Assembly: GCA_002404605.1 (NCBI GenBank) | Contig: DHKA01000063.1 | Coordinates: forward strand, 1 to 54,529 | Direction of reading: 5' to 3' | Origin: Clostridiales bacterium UBA4706 | GTDB lineage: Bacteria; Bacillota; Clostridia; Oscillospirales; Oscillospiraceae | Length of the DNA stretch: 54,529 nucleotides | Part shown: positions 8,675 to 16,610 of the stretch, piece after piece | How positions within the stretch are numbered: position 1 is the first letter of the stretch | Layout of the letters: every line of letters begins with the position of its first letter | Notes under the pieces: model-generated | Told to the model about the DNA's origin: nothing | Databases searched by the model: none | The model's input: the letters and a program-made list of their open reading frames with translations, nothing else | Program-made: the position numbers and the translations under genes

Positions 8675-9355
8675 ATGTTTTCCGATATGTTTGTAAAGCT
8701 CTGGCAGCAGAACCTGTTTCTGCTCGGCGTATGGCAGACGATCTATCTGACCGTGATCTCCACGGTGTTTGCCTATGTCCTCGGTCTGCCGCTGGGTCTG
8801 CTCCTATGTGTGAGCGATAAGGACGGCATCCATCCGATGCCGGTGCTCAACAAGATCCTCAGCATTCTCATCAACGCCTTCCGCAGTGTGCCGTTCATCA
8901 TTCTCATGGTAGCGATGCTGCCGGTGGCAAAGTTCATCGTCGGCACATCGCTCGGCAACAAGGCCGTGATCGTAACGCTCGTGATCGCCGCCGCGCCGTA
9001 TGTGGCACGCATGGTCGAGTCCTCCATCAAGGAAGTCGATAAGGGCGTGATCGAAGCCGCCGAAGCAATGGGCACGCCACGATTCCAGATCATCACCAAA
9101 GTGCTCGTTCCGGAAGCGAAGCCCTCGCTCATCACCGGTGCGGTCATCTCGATGGTCACGGTGCTCGGCTACTCCGCCATGGCCGCCACGATCGGCGGCA
9201 CCGGTCTCGGCCAGATCGCCATTGTCTATGGTCACCAGCGCTTCAATCAGGATATCATCTGGTTCGCCGCGCTGCTGTGCATCATCATCGTTCAGGTCAT
9301 TCAGGAAGTCGGAATGTATATTGTCCGCAAAACGGACAAACGCACCTCCGCCTGA
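8675..9355 (+). CDS. metI: Methionine ABC transporter permease MetI
   Basis: A 226-residue inner-membrane permease with about five hydrophobic helices and the EAA loop (EAAEAMGTPRFQIITKVLVP near 128-147) that contacts the ATPase. It starts four bases after the metN stop with GGAGGTG upstream, indicating translational coupling. Together with MetN and MetQ it forms the D/L-methionine importer. Confidence 0.95.
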   Translation: MFSDMFVKLWQQNLFLLGVWQTIYLTVISTVFAYVLGLPLGLLLCVSDKDGIHPMPVLNKILSILINAFRSVPFIILMVAMLPVAKFIVGTSLGNKAVIVTLVIAAAPYVARMVESSIKEVDKGVIEAAEAMGTPRFQIITKVLVPEAKPSLITGAVISMVTVLGYSAMAATIGGTGLGQIAIVYGHQRFNQDIIWFAALLCIIIVQVIQEVGMYIVRKTDKRTSA

Positions 9356-9405
9356 TGATATAAAATGTTTCATTACAGAATCCAAAGAAAAGGAGAAACA
9401 TCAAA

Positions 9406-10305
9406 ATGAAAAAGATTCTTTCTGTCGTCCTCGCTCTCGCGCTGCTGCTCGCGCTGGCCGCCTGCGGCACCGCCTCCACCCCGTCCGCCACGGAAGCCCC
9501 CGCCGCTACCGAAGCTCCCGCTTCTGAGGCTCCGACCGAAGCCCCTGCCGAAGAACCCGCCGCGAAAGAGACCATCACCGTCGGCGCTTCCTCTACCCCG
9601 CACGCCGAGATCCTTGAGCAGATCAAGCCCCTCCTCGCCGAGGAAGGCTATGATCTCAAGATCGTTGTTTTCGATGATTACGTCCTGCCCAACACCGCTC
9701 TTGAAGACGGCGAGCTTGACGCCAACTACTTCCAGCACACCCCGTACCTGAACAGCTTCAACGAGAGCAACGGCACGCACCTCGTCTCCGCCGGTCTCAT
9801 CCACTATGAGCCGTTCGGTCTTTTCGGCAACGGCGTTTCCTCTCTCGATGAAGTCGCCGAGGGCGCTACCATTCTGATCCCCGCCGACGACAGCAACGAG
9901 ACCCGCGCGCTCCTGCTGCTTGCCCAGGAAGGTCTCATCACCCTGCCGGAGGATGCTTCCGCGGAAAAGGGCGTCAGCCATCTCGATATCGTTGACGCGA
10001 AAGGCTACAACGTCGTTCCCGTGCAGGCCGACATGGTCCCGACCCAGCTCGCCAACAGCGACACCGGCACGCTCGCCGTTATCAACGGCAACTATGCGCT
10101 GGCCGCCGGTCTGAAGATTTCCGACGCTCTCGCCATTGAAGACGCCTCTGGCGATGCCGCCCAGACCTACGCCAACTGTGTTGCCGTCCGCGAGGCCGAC
10201 AAGGACAGCGCCAAGACCGTCGCGCTCGTCAAGGCCCTCCAGTCCGACACCGTGAAGAACTACATCGCCGAGACCTACAACGGCGCTGTCGTTGCGATCT
10301 TCTGA
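9406..10305 (+). CDS. metQ: Methionine-binding lipoprotein MetQ
   Basis: A 299-residue NlpA/MetQ-family lipoprotein. The signal MKKILSVVLALALLLALAAC places the lipid-modified Cys at residue 20. An Ala/Pro/Glu/Thr-rich tether (about 22-50) leads to the binding domain, which opens with TITVGASSTPHAEIL and carries the family blocks LDANYFQHTPYL and an Asn/Tyr pair at INGNYALAAGL (ligand contacts in MetQ proteins). It follows metI by 50 bases and has its own ribosome site (AAGGAGAAA). A bidirectional terminator follows. Confidence 0.94.
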   Translation: MKKILSVVLALALLLALAACGTASTPSATEAPAATEAPASEAPTEAPAEEPAAKETITVGASSTPHAEILEQIKPLLAEEGYDLKIVVFDDYVLPNTALEDGELDANYFQHTPYLNSFNESNGTHLVSAGLIHYEPFGLFGNGVSSLDEVAEGATILIPADDSNETRALLLLAQEGLITLPEDASAEKGVSHLDIVDAKGYNVVPVQADMVPTQLANSDTGTLAVINGNYALAAGLKISDALAIEDASGDAAQTYANCVAVREADKDSAKTVALVKALQSDTVKNYIAETYNGAVVAIF

Positions 10306-10324
10306 TTTTCCTTAATATGCCAAA

Positions 10325-10353
10325 AGCGCCGGAGCTCGAGCTCCGGCGCTTTT
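10325..10353. terminator. Bidirectional terminator between metQ and buk
   Basis: A perfect palindrome centred at about 10338 (arms AAGCGCCGGAGCT and its complement) is flanked by AAAA and TTTT, so it can end transcripts from both converging operons. Confidence 0.9.
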
Positions 10354-10369
10354 CTTAATTGATATATAG

Positions 10370-11479
10370 TTACTCTTCGTCGTGCCAGCCGTCCCAGACG
10401 GGGCGACCTGTGTAATGCTTGGGTTTTTCCTCGCCGCGGAGGACGCGCAGCGCTCCGGCGGCGAGCGCTTCGTGCTCGACCTCACCGGGATAGGTACTCA
10501 CCGGTGCGATCCACCCGCACTGCTCGCGGATGGTCTGCGCGATATCTTCAAAGCGGAGAAGGCCGCCGGTGAGAAGGATGCCGTCCACCCTGCCGCCGAG
10601 CACCGCCGCCATCGCGCCGATGTACTTGACGATCTGGTATTTCATGCCCTCCCAGACGCGGATGGCTTTTTTATTCCCTTCCTCCACCATTTTATGAACG
10701 GTATCGGAATTGGACGTACCGAAGTGACTCACAAAGCCGCCTGTACAGGTGCAGAGCTTCTTGACAGCGTCGATGTCCTTATCGCGGACATATTCGAGGA
10801 TATCCGCCACGGAAACCGAGCCGATGCGCGTCGGAGTGTAGGGACCGTCTCCCCCGGCGGCATCGTTGCAGTCGATGATGCGTCCGTACCGGTGCGCCGA
10901 TACGGAAATGCCGCCGTCGATGTGGCAGACGATGAAATTACAGTCTTCGTACTTCTTTTGCAGAACGTGCTTTGCATGGTGCATCGCAACGCCGCGAAGA
11001 TTGAGCGCATGCATATTGGTGTGACGCGGCACACCGTCGATACCCGTCATACGCGCCATATCGCACAGCTCGTCCACGCACGGCGGATCGACCATGAAGA
11101 TCTCGCCGCCGAACTCCTTTTGCAGCTCGCGCGCAAGCTGCACGCCGAGATTGGACGGGTGCTCCATTCCGCCCTTTCCGGCGGCTGTATCTTCGATGAG
11201 CCTATCGTCGATAACGTATACGCCGCTCGTCACCGGATAGCAGCTCCCGCCACGACCGACGATGGCGTCAACATCCGAAAGATCGATATGATTTTCGTGC
11301 AGAAAGTCCATGATGACCTTTTTGCGGTATGGAAGCTGCGAGTTCACCGTAGGGAATTGCAGAAGCACGGAGGAATCGTGGAACACTTTGGTTTCCAGCA
11401 CCTTGTGATCGTCCTCGAAAAGCGCCAGCTTTGTTGAAGTAGAGCCGGGATTGATAACAAAAATCTTATACTTTTTCAT
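10370..11479 (-). CDS. buk: Butyrate kinase
   Basis: Buk converts butyryl-phosphate (or branched-chain acyl phosphates) and ADP to the acid and ATP. The 369-residue protein belongs to the acetokinase family: FVINPGSTSTKLALF near the start, HPSNLGVQLA, a CHIDGGISVSAH block and ILLTGGLLR near the end are butyrate-kinase signatures that differ from AckA. The start at 11479 lies inside the 3' end of the upstream DUF4364 gene (14-base overlap) with a weak GGAGAT site, implying translational coupling. The usual partner gene ptb (phosphotransbutyrylase) is not adjacent. Confidence 0.93.
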   Translation of the reverse strand: MKKYKIFVINPGSTSTKLALFEDDHKVLETKVFHDSSVLLQFPTVNSQLPYRKKVIMDFLHENHIDLSDVDAIVGRGGSCYPVTSGVYVIDDRLIEDTAAGKGGMEHPSNLGVQLARELQKEFGGEIFMVDPPCVDELCDMARMTGIDGVPRHTNMHALNLRGVAMHHAKHVLQKKYEDCNFIVCHIDGGISVSAHRYGRIIDCNDAAGGDGPYTPTRIGSVSVADILEYVRDKDIDAVKKLCTCTGGFVSHFGTSNSDTVHKMVEEGNKKAIRVWEGMKYQIVKYIGAMAAVLGGRVDGILLTGGLLRFEDIAQTIREQCGWIAPVSTYPGEVEHEALAAGALRVLRGEEKPKHYTGRPVWDGWHDEE

Positions 11480-11993
11480 CGCGCAGGAGGATCTCCATGA
11501 TCTCCGTATAGTATTTCTCGGCGTTTTTCCGGAAGTTTTCTTCCAGCTTTTCCGCCTGCTCTTCCCCGCCACAGAGCATTTGCAGATTCAATATCTCGCC
11601 CAGCCCGTCAGAGAGCGCAAGATGCACGCGGCAGGCGTTGTCCGCCGTTTCGTGCGTAGCGGTGATCATCGCGCGGCGGCGAAGCTCGTCCGCGACCGGT
11701 TTTATGTTTTTCTCCATCTTCTGCCGGACCGTCATCGGCAGGCTGCTCTCAACGATCTCGCAGTTTCGCGCGCCGCGCTCGGAGATCTTGTAGAGATTTC
11801 CTTCCTGCTCCACCTGATGGGAATCGACCAGCTCCGCGAGGCACTCGGAGTATTCAAAATACCCCGCGTTGCCCTCGGAGAGCGCGAGATCCGTGAGCGT
11901 TTCGCGCGTCACGGCATCCGGCAGGCGGCGCAGAATGAACAGAATGAGAATCTTTATATCCAGCTTTTCCTGAAAGTTCTGATATCCTTCCAT
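11466..11993 (-). CDS. DUF4364 family protein (winged-helix, likely regulator)
   Basis: A 175-residue member of the DUF4364 family known mainly from Clostridia. The N-terminal half (residues 10-70) reads as a winged-helix domain: IKILILFILRRLPDAVTRETL, then a YFEYSECLAELVDSHQV helix and a short beta wing LYKISERG. The second half is helical and charged. No enzyme motif is visible. AGGAGA lies seven bases before the ATG. The gene overlaps buk by 14 bases and heads the operon, so it could regulate its own operon or butyrate metabolism; that role is inference. Confidence 0.75.
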   Translation of the reverse strand: MEGYQNFQEKLDIKILILFILRRLPDAVTRETLTDLALSEGNAGYFEYSECLAELVDSHQVEQEGNLYKISERGARNCEIVESSLPMTVRQKMEKNIKPVADELRRRAMITATHETADNACRVHLALSDGLGEILNLQMLCGGEEQAEKLEENFRKNAEKYYTEIMEILLRDEKV

Positions 11994-12023
11994 GGGAATT
12001 TCTCCTCATATTTATATATGGTA

Positions 12024-12052
12024 AGTTTATCACTTTTCGCAATGCGCGTCAA
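12024..12052 (-). promoter_or_regulatory. Promoter of the DUF4364-buk operon
   Basis: Minus-strand TTGACG (12052-12047) and TAAACT (12029-12024) are 17 bp apart. Confidence 0.75.
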
Positions 12053-12115
12053 TCGGCACATTGGCGCAGCGCGTGCATAGACTGTACTGAACTTTGTTAA
12101 AGGAGGAATTCCGAT

Positions 12116-12901
12116 ATGGCAGACAGGGTCGTACCCGGTCCGGTGGACAGCAGCGCATGTGTGCGGGAGGCTGTTTGCATCCATACGAAGAAAATATACT
12201 CCAGCTGCCGGGATAAGGACTGTGTGGAGGATCTGCGGGTATTTCCGACGCGGACGTCGCAGGGCTACATAGAAAACGCCTTCAGCATCCGCCCGAAAAG
12301 CGCCGAGCTGCTCTATGCCGGGGTAAACGTTGAGGAGATCACGTTCAACCGCGGCTATTATACGGTGGACGTCACCTACTTTTACCGCGTCACCGGCGAG
12401 TGTGTCCCGAACGCGAAAACCGTTACCGGTCTCTGCGTATTCAATAAACGCGTCATCCTCTTCGGCAGCGAAGGAAGCGTCAAGGTATACACCTCCGACG
12501 GCGAGATCACCACGCAGGCCGATCAGCCCGTCGGCGTCGTGGAGGCGGTCGATCCGATCGCGCTTTCGATGCAGATCACCGAGAAGGACTGCGCCACGCC
12601 GCTCGACCGCATCCCGGAGGTGCCGGCCAATATTCTCGCCGCGTTTCCGGAGGAACTTGTGCTCACCGACTCCAACCGGCTCTGGTACGCGACGCTCGGT
12701 CAGTTTTCTCTCATCCGGCTCGAGCGCGACAGCCAGCTCGTCATCCCGGTCTACAACTACAGCTTCCCGGAAAACGAGTGCGTCGGCACGACGGACGACG
12801 ATCCGTGCACGCTCTTCGGGCGCATTCGCTTCCCGGTGGAAGAGTTTTATCCGCCCGACAATCTCTCCACGTGCGACAGCTACCGGAGCCTGCTCCAGTA
12901 A
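12116..12901 (+). CDS. Conserved hypothetical protein, Cys-containing N-terminus
   Basis: A 261-residue soluble protein without signal peptide or membrane helices. I do not recognise a named family with certainty; similar sequences with an N-terminal CIHTKKIYSSCRDKDCVEDL block are, to my knowledge, common in spore-forming Clostridia. Visible features: four Cys between residues 15 and 40 spaced as C-x5/6-C-x8-C-x4-C, a beta-rich centre (GYYTVDVTYFYRV) and repeated VTGLCVFNK/EGSVKVYTSDG strands, suggesting a beta-sandwich. A role in the spore surface is only a guess. It has a strong ribosome site (AAAGGAGG) and its own terminator, and is divergent from the DUF4364-buk operon. Confidence 0.7.
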   Translation: MADRVVPGPVDSSACVREAVCIHTKKIYSSCRDKDCVEDLRVFPTRTSQGYIENAFSIRPKSAELLYAGVNVEEITFNRGYYTVDVTYFYRVTGECVPNAKTVTGLCVFNKRVILFGSEGSVKVYTSDGEITTQADQPVGVVEAVDPIALSMQITEKDCATPLDRIPEVPANILAAFPEELVLTDSNRLWYATLGQFSLIRLERDSQLVIPVYNYSFPENECVGTTDDDPCTLFGRIRFPVEEFYPPDNLSTCDSYRSLLQ

Positions 12902-12914
12902 TTCTCTTTGCACG

Positions 12915-12952
12915 AAAGCGCCGGAACGGTCACTGTTCCGGCGCTTTTCTTT
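12915..12952. terminator. Bidirectional terminator
   Basis: Stem AAAGCGCCGGAAC/GTTCCGGCGCTTT around GGTCACT, with T-runs on the plus side, between the hypothetical gene and the converging alcohol dehydrogenase gene. Confidence 0.88.
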
Positions 12953-12962
12953 TTTATTTTAT

Positions 12963-14168
12963 TTATCCGCGAACACGGCGGATGATCTCGGCGCAGTGCG
13001 CCTCGTCGTACAAAACGGGAACGGGATATGTTGGGTTCGCCTCGCGCAGCGCCCAGGCGACCATCTGCGGGATATCTTCCTCGCGGATCACGTCCAGATG
13101 CTCCGGAATGCCCATGCGCGCGTTCATGGCGCGGATTGCGGAGATGAACGCCGCGCTCTTCTCGTGCGCGGTGCCGGTCGTCTTCGTACCGGTGATCTCG
13201 GCAAGGCGGGCGAGCTTTTTCTCCGCCGCCGCGCCGTAATCCTCCAGAACGATGGGAAGAATGACAGCGTTCGCCAGTCCGTGCGCGGTGTTATACAGCC
13301 CGCCGAGCGTATGGGCAATGGCGTGGACGTTGCCGACGCCCGCGCGGGTGAAGGCGATGCCCGCCTTGAAGGAAGCAAGCAGCATCTCCTGCCGCGCTTC
13401 GAGATCGTGTCCGTTCGTATACGCCTGTTCCAGATACCGGAAGATTGCCGCCGTCGCCTCTTCCGCGCAGCGGTCGGTCTCCTTCGTTGTGCTGTGGACG
13501 CTGACGTATGCCTCCACCGCGTGTGTAAGCGCGTCCATGCCGGTCTGCGCCGTTGTCGCAGGGGGAAGATTCTCAGTGAGCACAGCGTCGAGAACAGCGT
13601 AGCGCGGCACGAGGCAAAGATCCATGATGGCGTGCTTATGGTGCGTTTTCTCGTTTGTGATAACGGCGGCGATCGTCGTCTCCGAACCGGAGCCGGCGGT
13701 CGTCGGCACAGCGATGAACGGCGGGAGTGCGTGCATGACTTTGAAAAGCCCCGTCATCTGCTCCACGGTGCGGTTGGGGCGCACGATGCGCGCCGCGGCA
13801 GCCTTGGCCGTATCCATCGGCGAGCCGCCGCCCACGGCAAGGAAGCCGTCGCAGCCCTCGGCGAGATACAGTTCCCGCACCTGTTCGATGATGGAGATCG
13901 TAGGATTGGCGCGCACGCCGTCAAAGTGGACGGCGGCAATGCCCGCCGCTTCGATCTGCGCGCGGATCGGCGGGACGAGCGTCGCGCCCGTATGTTTGCC
14001 GGAGACGATCATCACCTTTTTCACACCGCAGCCGCGCAGCAGCTCCGGGATCTTCGCCGTGCTGCCCGCGCCGCTGACGATCTCCGGCTTGCGCCAGGGT
14101 AAGACGCGCGAGGCGAGATCAAATACGGTCTGATAGGCCCGGTAGTAAAATCGTTTCATCGGTTTCAT
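12963..14168 (-). CDS. Iron-containing alcohol dehydrogenase
   Basis: A 401-residue group III (Fe-dependent) alcohol dehydrogenase, reducing aldehydes with NAD(P)H. The nucleotide site GGGSPMDTAK (113-122), the TTAGSGSE motif (156-163) and the metal ligands D212, H216, H282 and H296 are all in place with the spacing seen in FucO. Substrate range (ethanol, butanol, diol) cannot be told. I chose the ATG at 14168, nine bases after AAAGGG; an ATG at 14159 would also work. It is the last gene of the five-gene minus-strand operon starting with the EF-G/NYN fusion, 19 bases after yqeC. Confidence 0.93.
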   Translation of the reverse strand: MKPMKRFYYRAYQTVFDLASRVLPWRKPEIVSGAGSTAKIPELLRGCGVKKVMIVSGKHTGATLVPPIRAQIEAAGIAAVHFDGVRANPTISIIEQVRELYLAEGCDGFLAVGGGSPMDTAKAAAARIVRPNRTVEQMTGLFKVMHALPPFIAVPTTAGSGSETTIAAVITNEKTHHKHAIMDLCLVPRYAVLDAVLTENLPPATTAQTGMDALTHAVEAYVSVHSTTKETDRCAEEATAAIFRYLEQAYTNGHDLEARQEMLLASFKAGIAFTRAGVGNVHAIAHTLGGLYNTAHGLANAVILPIVLEDYGAAAEKKLARLAEITGTKTTGTAHEKSAAFISAIRAMNARMGIPEHLDVIREEDIPQMVAWALREANPTYPVPVLYDEAHCAEIIRRVRG

Positions 14169-14187
14169 GCAGATCATCCCTTTCGTA

Positions 14188-14883
14188 CTATTTTGTAAGC
14201 GCGTGGAGCGAGGCTGTGACCGCGCGGCGTGCACCAAGATCGCGGAGCATTGCGCAGATGCGCTCGCCGCGCTGTGCGAGCGCAGGGGTATCCGCCTGAT
14301 TGATAAAGAAGATCGGGTCAAAGCGCCCATAGCCCGCCCAGAGAAGCTCCGCCATCTGTTTTTCGGTGAGCGAATCCCCGGAAAGGTCCACGGTCTCCTT
14401 TGCCAGCGTGTACCGATGGACGATCTCCTCCGGCTTTTTCCCAAGCGCGGAGAGACCTGCCACAACGACGGTGTGCGTCGTTTCCGGGCGGATCACAGGC
14501 TCCCGCGCCGCCGGGAATTTCACCGGCAGACGATGCGCGCCGTCCGCCTCGATGATAACGGCGGACGCTTCGCGGCAGAGAAAGTGCATCGCATCCTCTC
14601 CCGGTGCGCCGAATTTCCGCTCTTCCGAAAGAAAGATCCCGGACGAGACGATCTTCCCTTCGTGCCACGCCGCGCGGCATTCCTCCTCCGAAAACGGGAC
14701 GGAGAGAACGATATCCTTGCCGGACGGCGGCATGATGTGCGTTGTTGTAAAAAGCGCCGTCGGCATAAGCGCGTTCGTTTCGCGCGCGAGCGCGTACATC
14801 AGTGTCGTCTTCCCGCCGCCGCCGCAGAGAGAGACAACGTGCTTCTCCCGCTCCGGCAGACCAAGCAGCTCATGCAGCACCAT
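14188..14883 (-). CDS. yqeC: YqeC family selenium-dependent hydroxylase accessory protein
   Basis: The 231-residue product matches the putative selenium cofactor biosynthesis family YqeC (TIGR03172 type). A P-loop-like GGGGKTT lies at residues 21-27, followed by ALFTTTHI, VIIEADGAHRLPVKFP and the late INQADTPA motif. In other genomes YqeC accompanies selenium-dependent molybdenum hydroxylases. None of those (xdh-like subunits, selD, yqeB) is in this window, so its partner genes must be elsewhere or its role here differs. It sits 15 bases behind the TRIC gene in the same operon. Confidence 0.82.
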   Translation of the reverse strand: MVLHELLGLPEREKHVVSLCGGGGKTTLMYALARETNALMPTALFTTTHIMPPSGKDIVLSVPFSEEECRAAWHEGKIVSSGIFLSEERKFGAPGEDAMHFLCREASAVIIEADGAHRLPVKFPAAREPVIRPETTHTVVVAGLSALGKKPEEIVHRYTLAKETVDLSGDSLTEKQMAELLWAGYGRFDPIFFINQADTPALAQRGERICAMLRDLGARRAVTASLHALTK

Positions 14884-14898
14884 ACTGTCCCTTCCCTT

Positions 14899-15519
14899 TC
14901 ACTTCGCCTTCGGCAGACTCCAGCGGTAATGCGCTGCGAGCAGACGGAGCGTAAGCGTAACGGCAGCGCCGATGAGCATGGCGGGCATCTGCCCGATGTT
15001 CCAGAGCAGGATGCACACCACGGCGCCGAGGATGGACGCGGTCGCGTAAAAATGCTTGACAAAAATATACGGAGGCGATCCGGCGAACATATCGCGCAGC
15101 ACGCCGCCGCCGCAGCCAGTGACAACGCCGACAAAGATGGCGAGGAAGGCGTTCAGCTCGCCCGTGGCTATGTACGCTGTCTGCACGCCGATCACGGTGA
15201 ATATGCCGAGCCCGATGGCGTCAAAGAGCAGAAGCGCCGTATCGTAGAGCTTCTCGTTCCAGTGCAGCAGCCGCCGCACCGGGGGCAAAAATACGAGCAC
15301 GGAAACAGCGATCGACGTGAGCGCGTACCCCGGCGATTTGAACGCCGCAGGCGGCGTGATGCCGAGGATAAGATCACGCAGTATGCCTCCGCCGACCGCG
15401 GTCGTCATGCCAAGGATCGCCACGCCGAAAATATCCATCTTTTTCGATATGGCAACGACCGCGCCGGAAACGGCAAACGCGATCGTGCCGAGGATCTCAA
15501 AGGCAACAAAAAGACTCAT
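14899..15519 (-). CDS. TRIC/UPF0126 family cation channel protein
   Basis: A 206-residue polytopic membrane protein with about seven helices built from two homologous UPF0126 halves: each has a glycine-rich GGGILRDLILG or GGGVLRDMFAG motif (about 43-53 and 137-147), the hallmark of prokaryotic TRIC (trimeric intracellular cation) channels such as YicG. AGGAG precedes the ATG. It lies 13 bases after the deacetylase stop and 15 bases before yqeC. Likely conducts monovalent cations; ligand and physiology unknown. Confidence 0.88.
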   Translation of the reverse strand: MSLFVAFEILGTIAFAVSGAVVAISKKMDIFGVAILGMTTAVGGGILRDLILGITPPAAFKSPGYALTSIAVSVLVFLPPVRRLLHWNEKLYDTALLLFDAIGLGIFTVIGVQTAYIATGELNAFLAIFVGVVTGCGGGVLRDMFAGSPPYIFVKHFYATASILGAVVCILLWNIGQMPAMLIGAAVTLTLRLLAAHYRWSLPKAK

Positions 15520-15532
15520 GTTCTCCTGCCTC

Positions 15533-16600
15533 CTAATTGGCTACAGAATGATGCACCGCCGGGCTGGTAAGATCCAGTGCGCGGAAAGAATACCCGTTTT
15601 CAATTCCCCAGGAGAGGATCTCCTCCACGGCATCGACGCTGAACGCGTTGGTATCGTGCTGTAATACGACGGAATAGTCGTGTTGCGGCACGCCTTCTTT
15701 GATATTCGCCACGACCGTATAGCGCGTGGCGTTGGACGCCGTGTCCGCCGCGGAAACGTTCCAGTCGAAGTAGACGTAGCCCATGTCGTTGAGGTCGTTC
15801 GTAAGGCGCGTCATAATGCCGGGGTTATAATGGCTCACTGTGTTCGAGCTGCCGCCGGGGAAGCGGACGAGCTTTGCATACTCGCCCGTCTGCTCAAATA
15901 TGATCTCCTGCATTCGGCAGAGATCGGAAAAATACGCCTCTTCACTCTGATAGATGGCGTTATAGTCGTGCGTTGCGCTGTGGATGCCGACAGAGTGACC
16001 GCGCCGGGCGATCTCGCCGATGCACCAGGTGTAGTCCTCGTGGCAGTCCGTCACGAAAAACGTCGCCTTGACGCCATAGGCATCCAAAATATCCAAAAGA
16101 TGCTCCGTATTGGCAGACGGGCCGTCGTCGAACGTGAGATAGACCGTCCCTGCGTCCGGCGTGACCGTATCGGGCCGGTCCGCCGCCGTGACGATCACAC
16201 GGCGCGTAATGGTCGCTGTCAGACCTTCACTGTCCGTGACGGAATAGGTGACGCTCCCCTCGCCGGTATGGAAGGTGTTCACATCCGCGGTGCAGACGGT
16301 TTTCGCGGTAATATCACCGTCGCGGTCGTCGATGGCCGTACAGCCGGGATCTTCGTATCCGCCCGGCTGCGCCGGATAAAAGAGCGGATCGTCACCAATG
16401 AGCGTGAGCACGGGCGCGGCGTTCGGCGCGGCTGTCGGCTCCGCCGTCGGTGCCGGCGTTTCCGTCGGCGCTGCGGTCGTGCTCGCCATCGCGGGCTTTG
16501 AATCCTGTTGATTTACATAATACAAACCCAATCCGCAGAACGCGGCCAACGCGCAGCCCGCGGCGATGAGCGCCAGACCGAGCTTTTGATGTTTCTCCAT
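15533..16600 (-). CDS. Polysaccharide deacetylase with N-terminal Ig-like (DUF5011) domain
   Basis: The 355-residue protein has a membrane anchor at residues 8-28, a Thr/Pro/Ala-rich linker (36-62), an Ig-like DUF5011/HYR-type domain (about 63-140; YEDPGCTAIDDRDGDIT) and a NodB carbohydrate-esterase-4 domain (150-355). The catalytic motif TFDDGPS is at 156-162 and the metal histidines are in HSVGIHSATHDY (202-213). It probably deacetylates N-acetylglucosamine in peptidoglycan or another wall glycan outside the cell. Start at 16600 follows AAAGGGAT. It begins 11 bases after the EF-G/NYN gene. Confidence 0.92.
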   Translation of the reverse strand: MEKHQKLGLALIAAGCALAAFCGLGLYYVNQQDSKPAMASTTAAPTETPAPTAEPTAAPNAAPVLTLIGDDPLFYPAQPGGYEDPGCTAIDDRDGDITAKTVCTADVNTFHTGEGSVTYSVTDSEGLTATITRRVIVTAADRPDTVTPDAGTVYLTFDDGPSANTEHLLDILDAYGVKATFFVTDCHEDYTWCIGEIARRGHSVGIHSATHDYNAIYQSEEAYFSDLCRMQEIIFEQTGEYAKLVRFPGGSSNTVSHYNPGIMTRLTNDLNDMGYVYFDWNVSAADTASNATRYTVVANIKEGVPQHDYSVVLQHDTNAFSVDAVEEILSWGIENGYSFRALDLTSPAVHHSVAN

Positions 16601-16610
16601 ATCTATCCCT

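Noticed and set aside
15533..16600. Chitin deacetylase specificity for the deacetylase
   Set aside because: Only general NodB motifs are visible; the substrate cannot be read from sequence.
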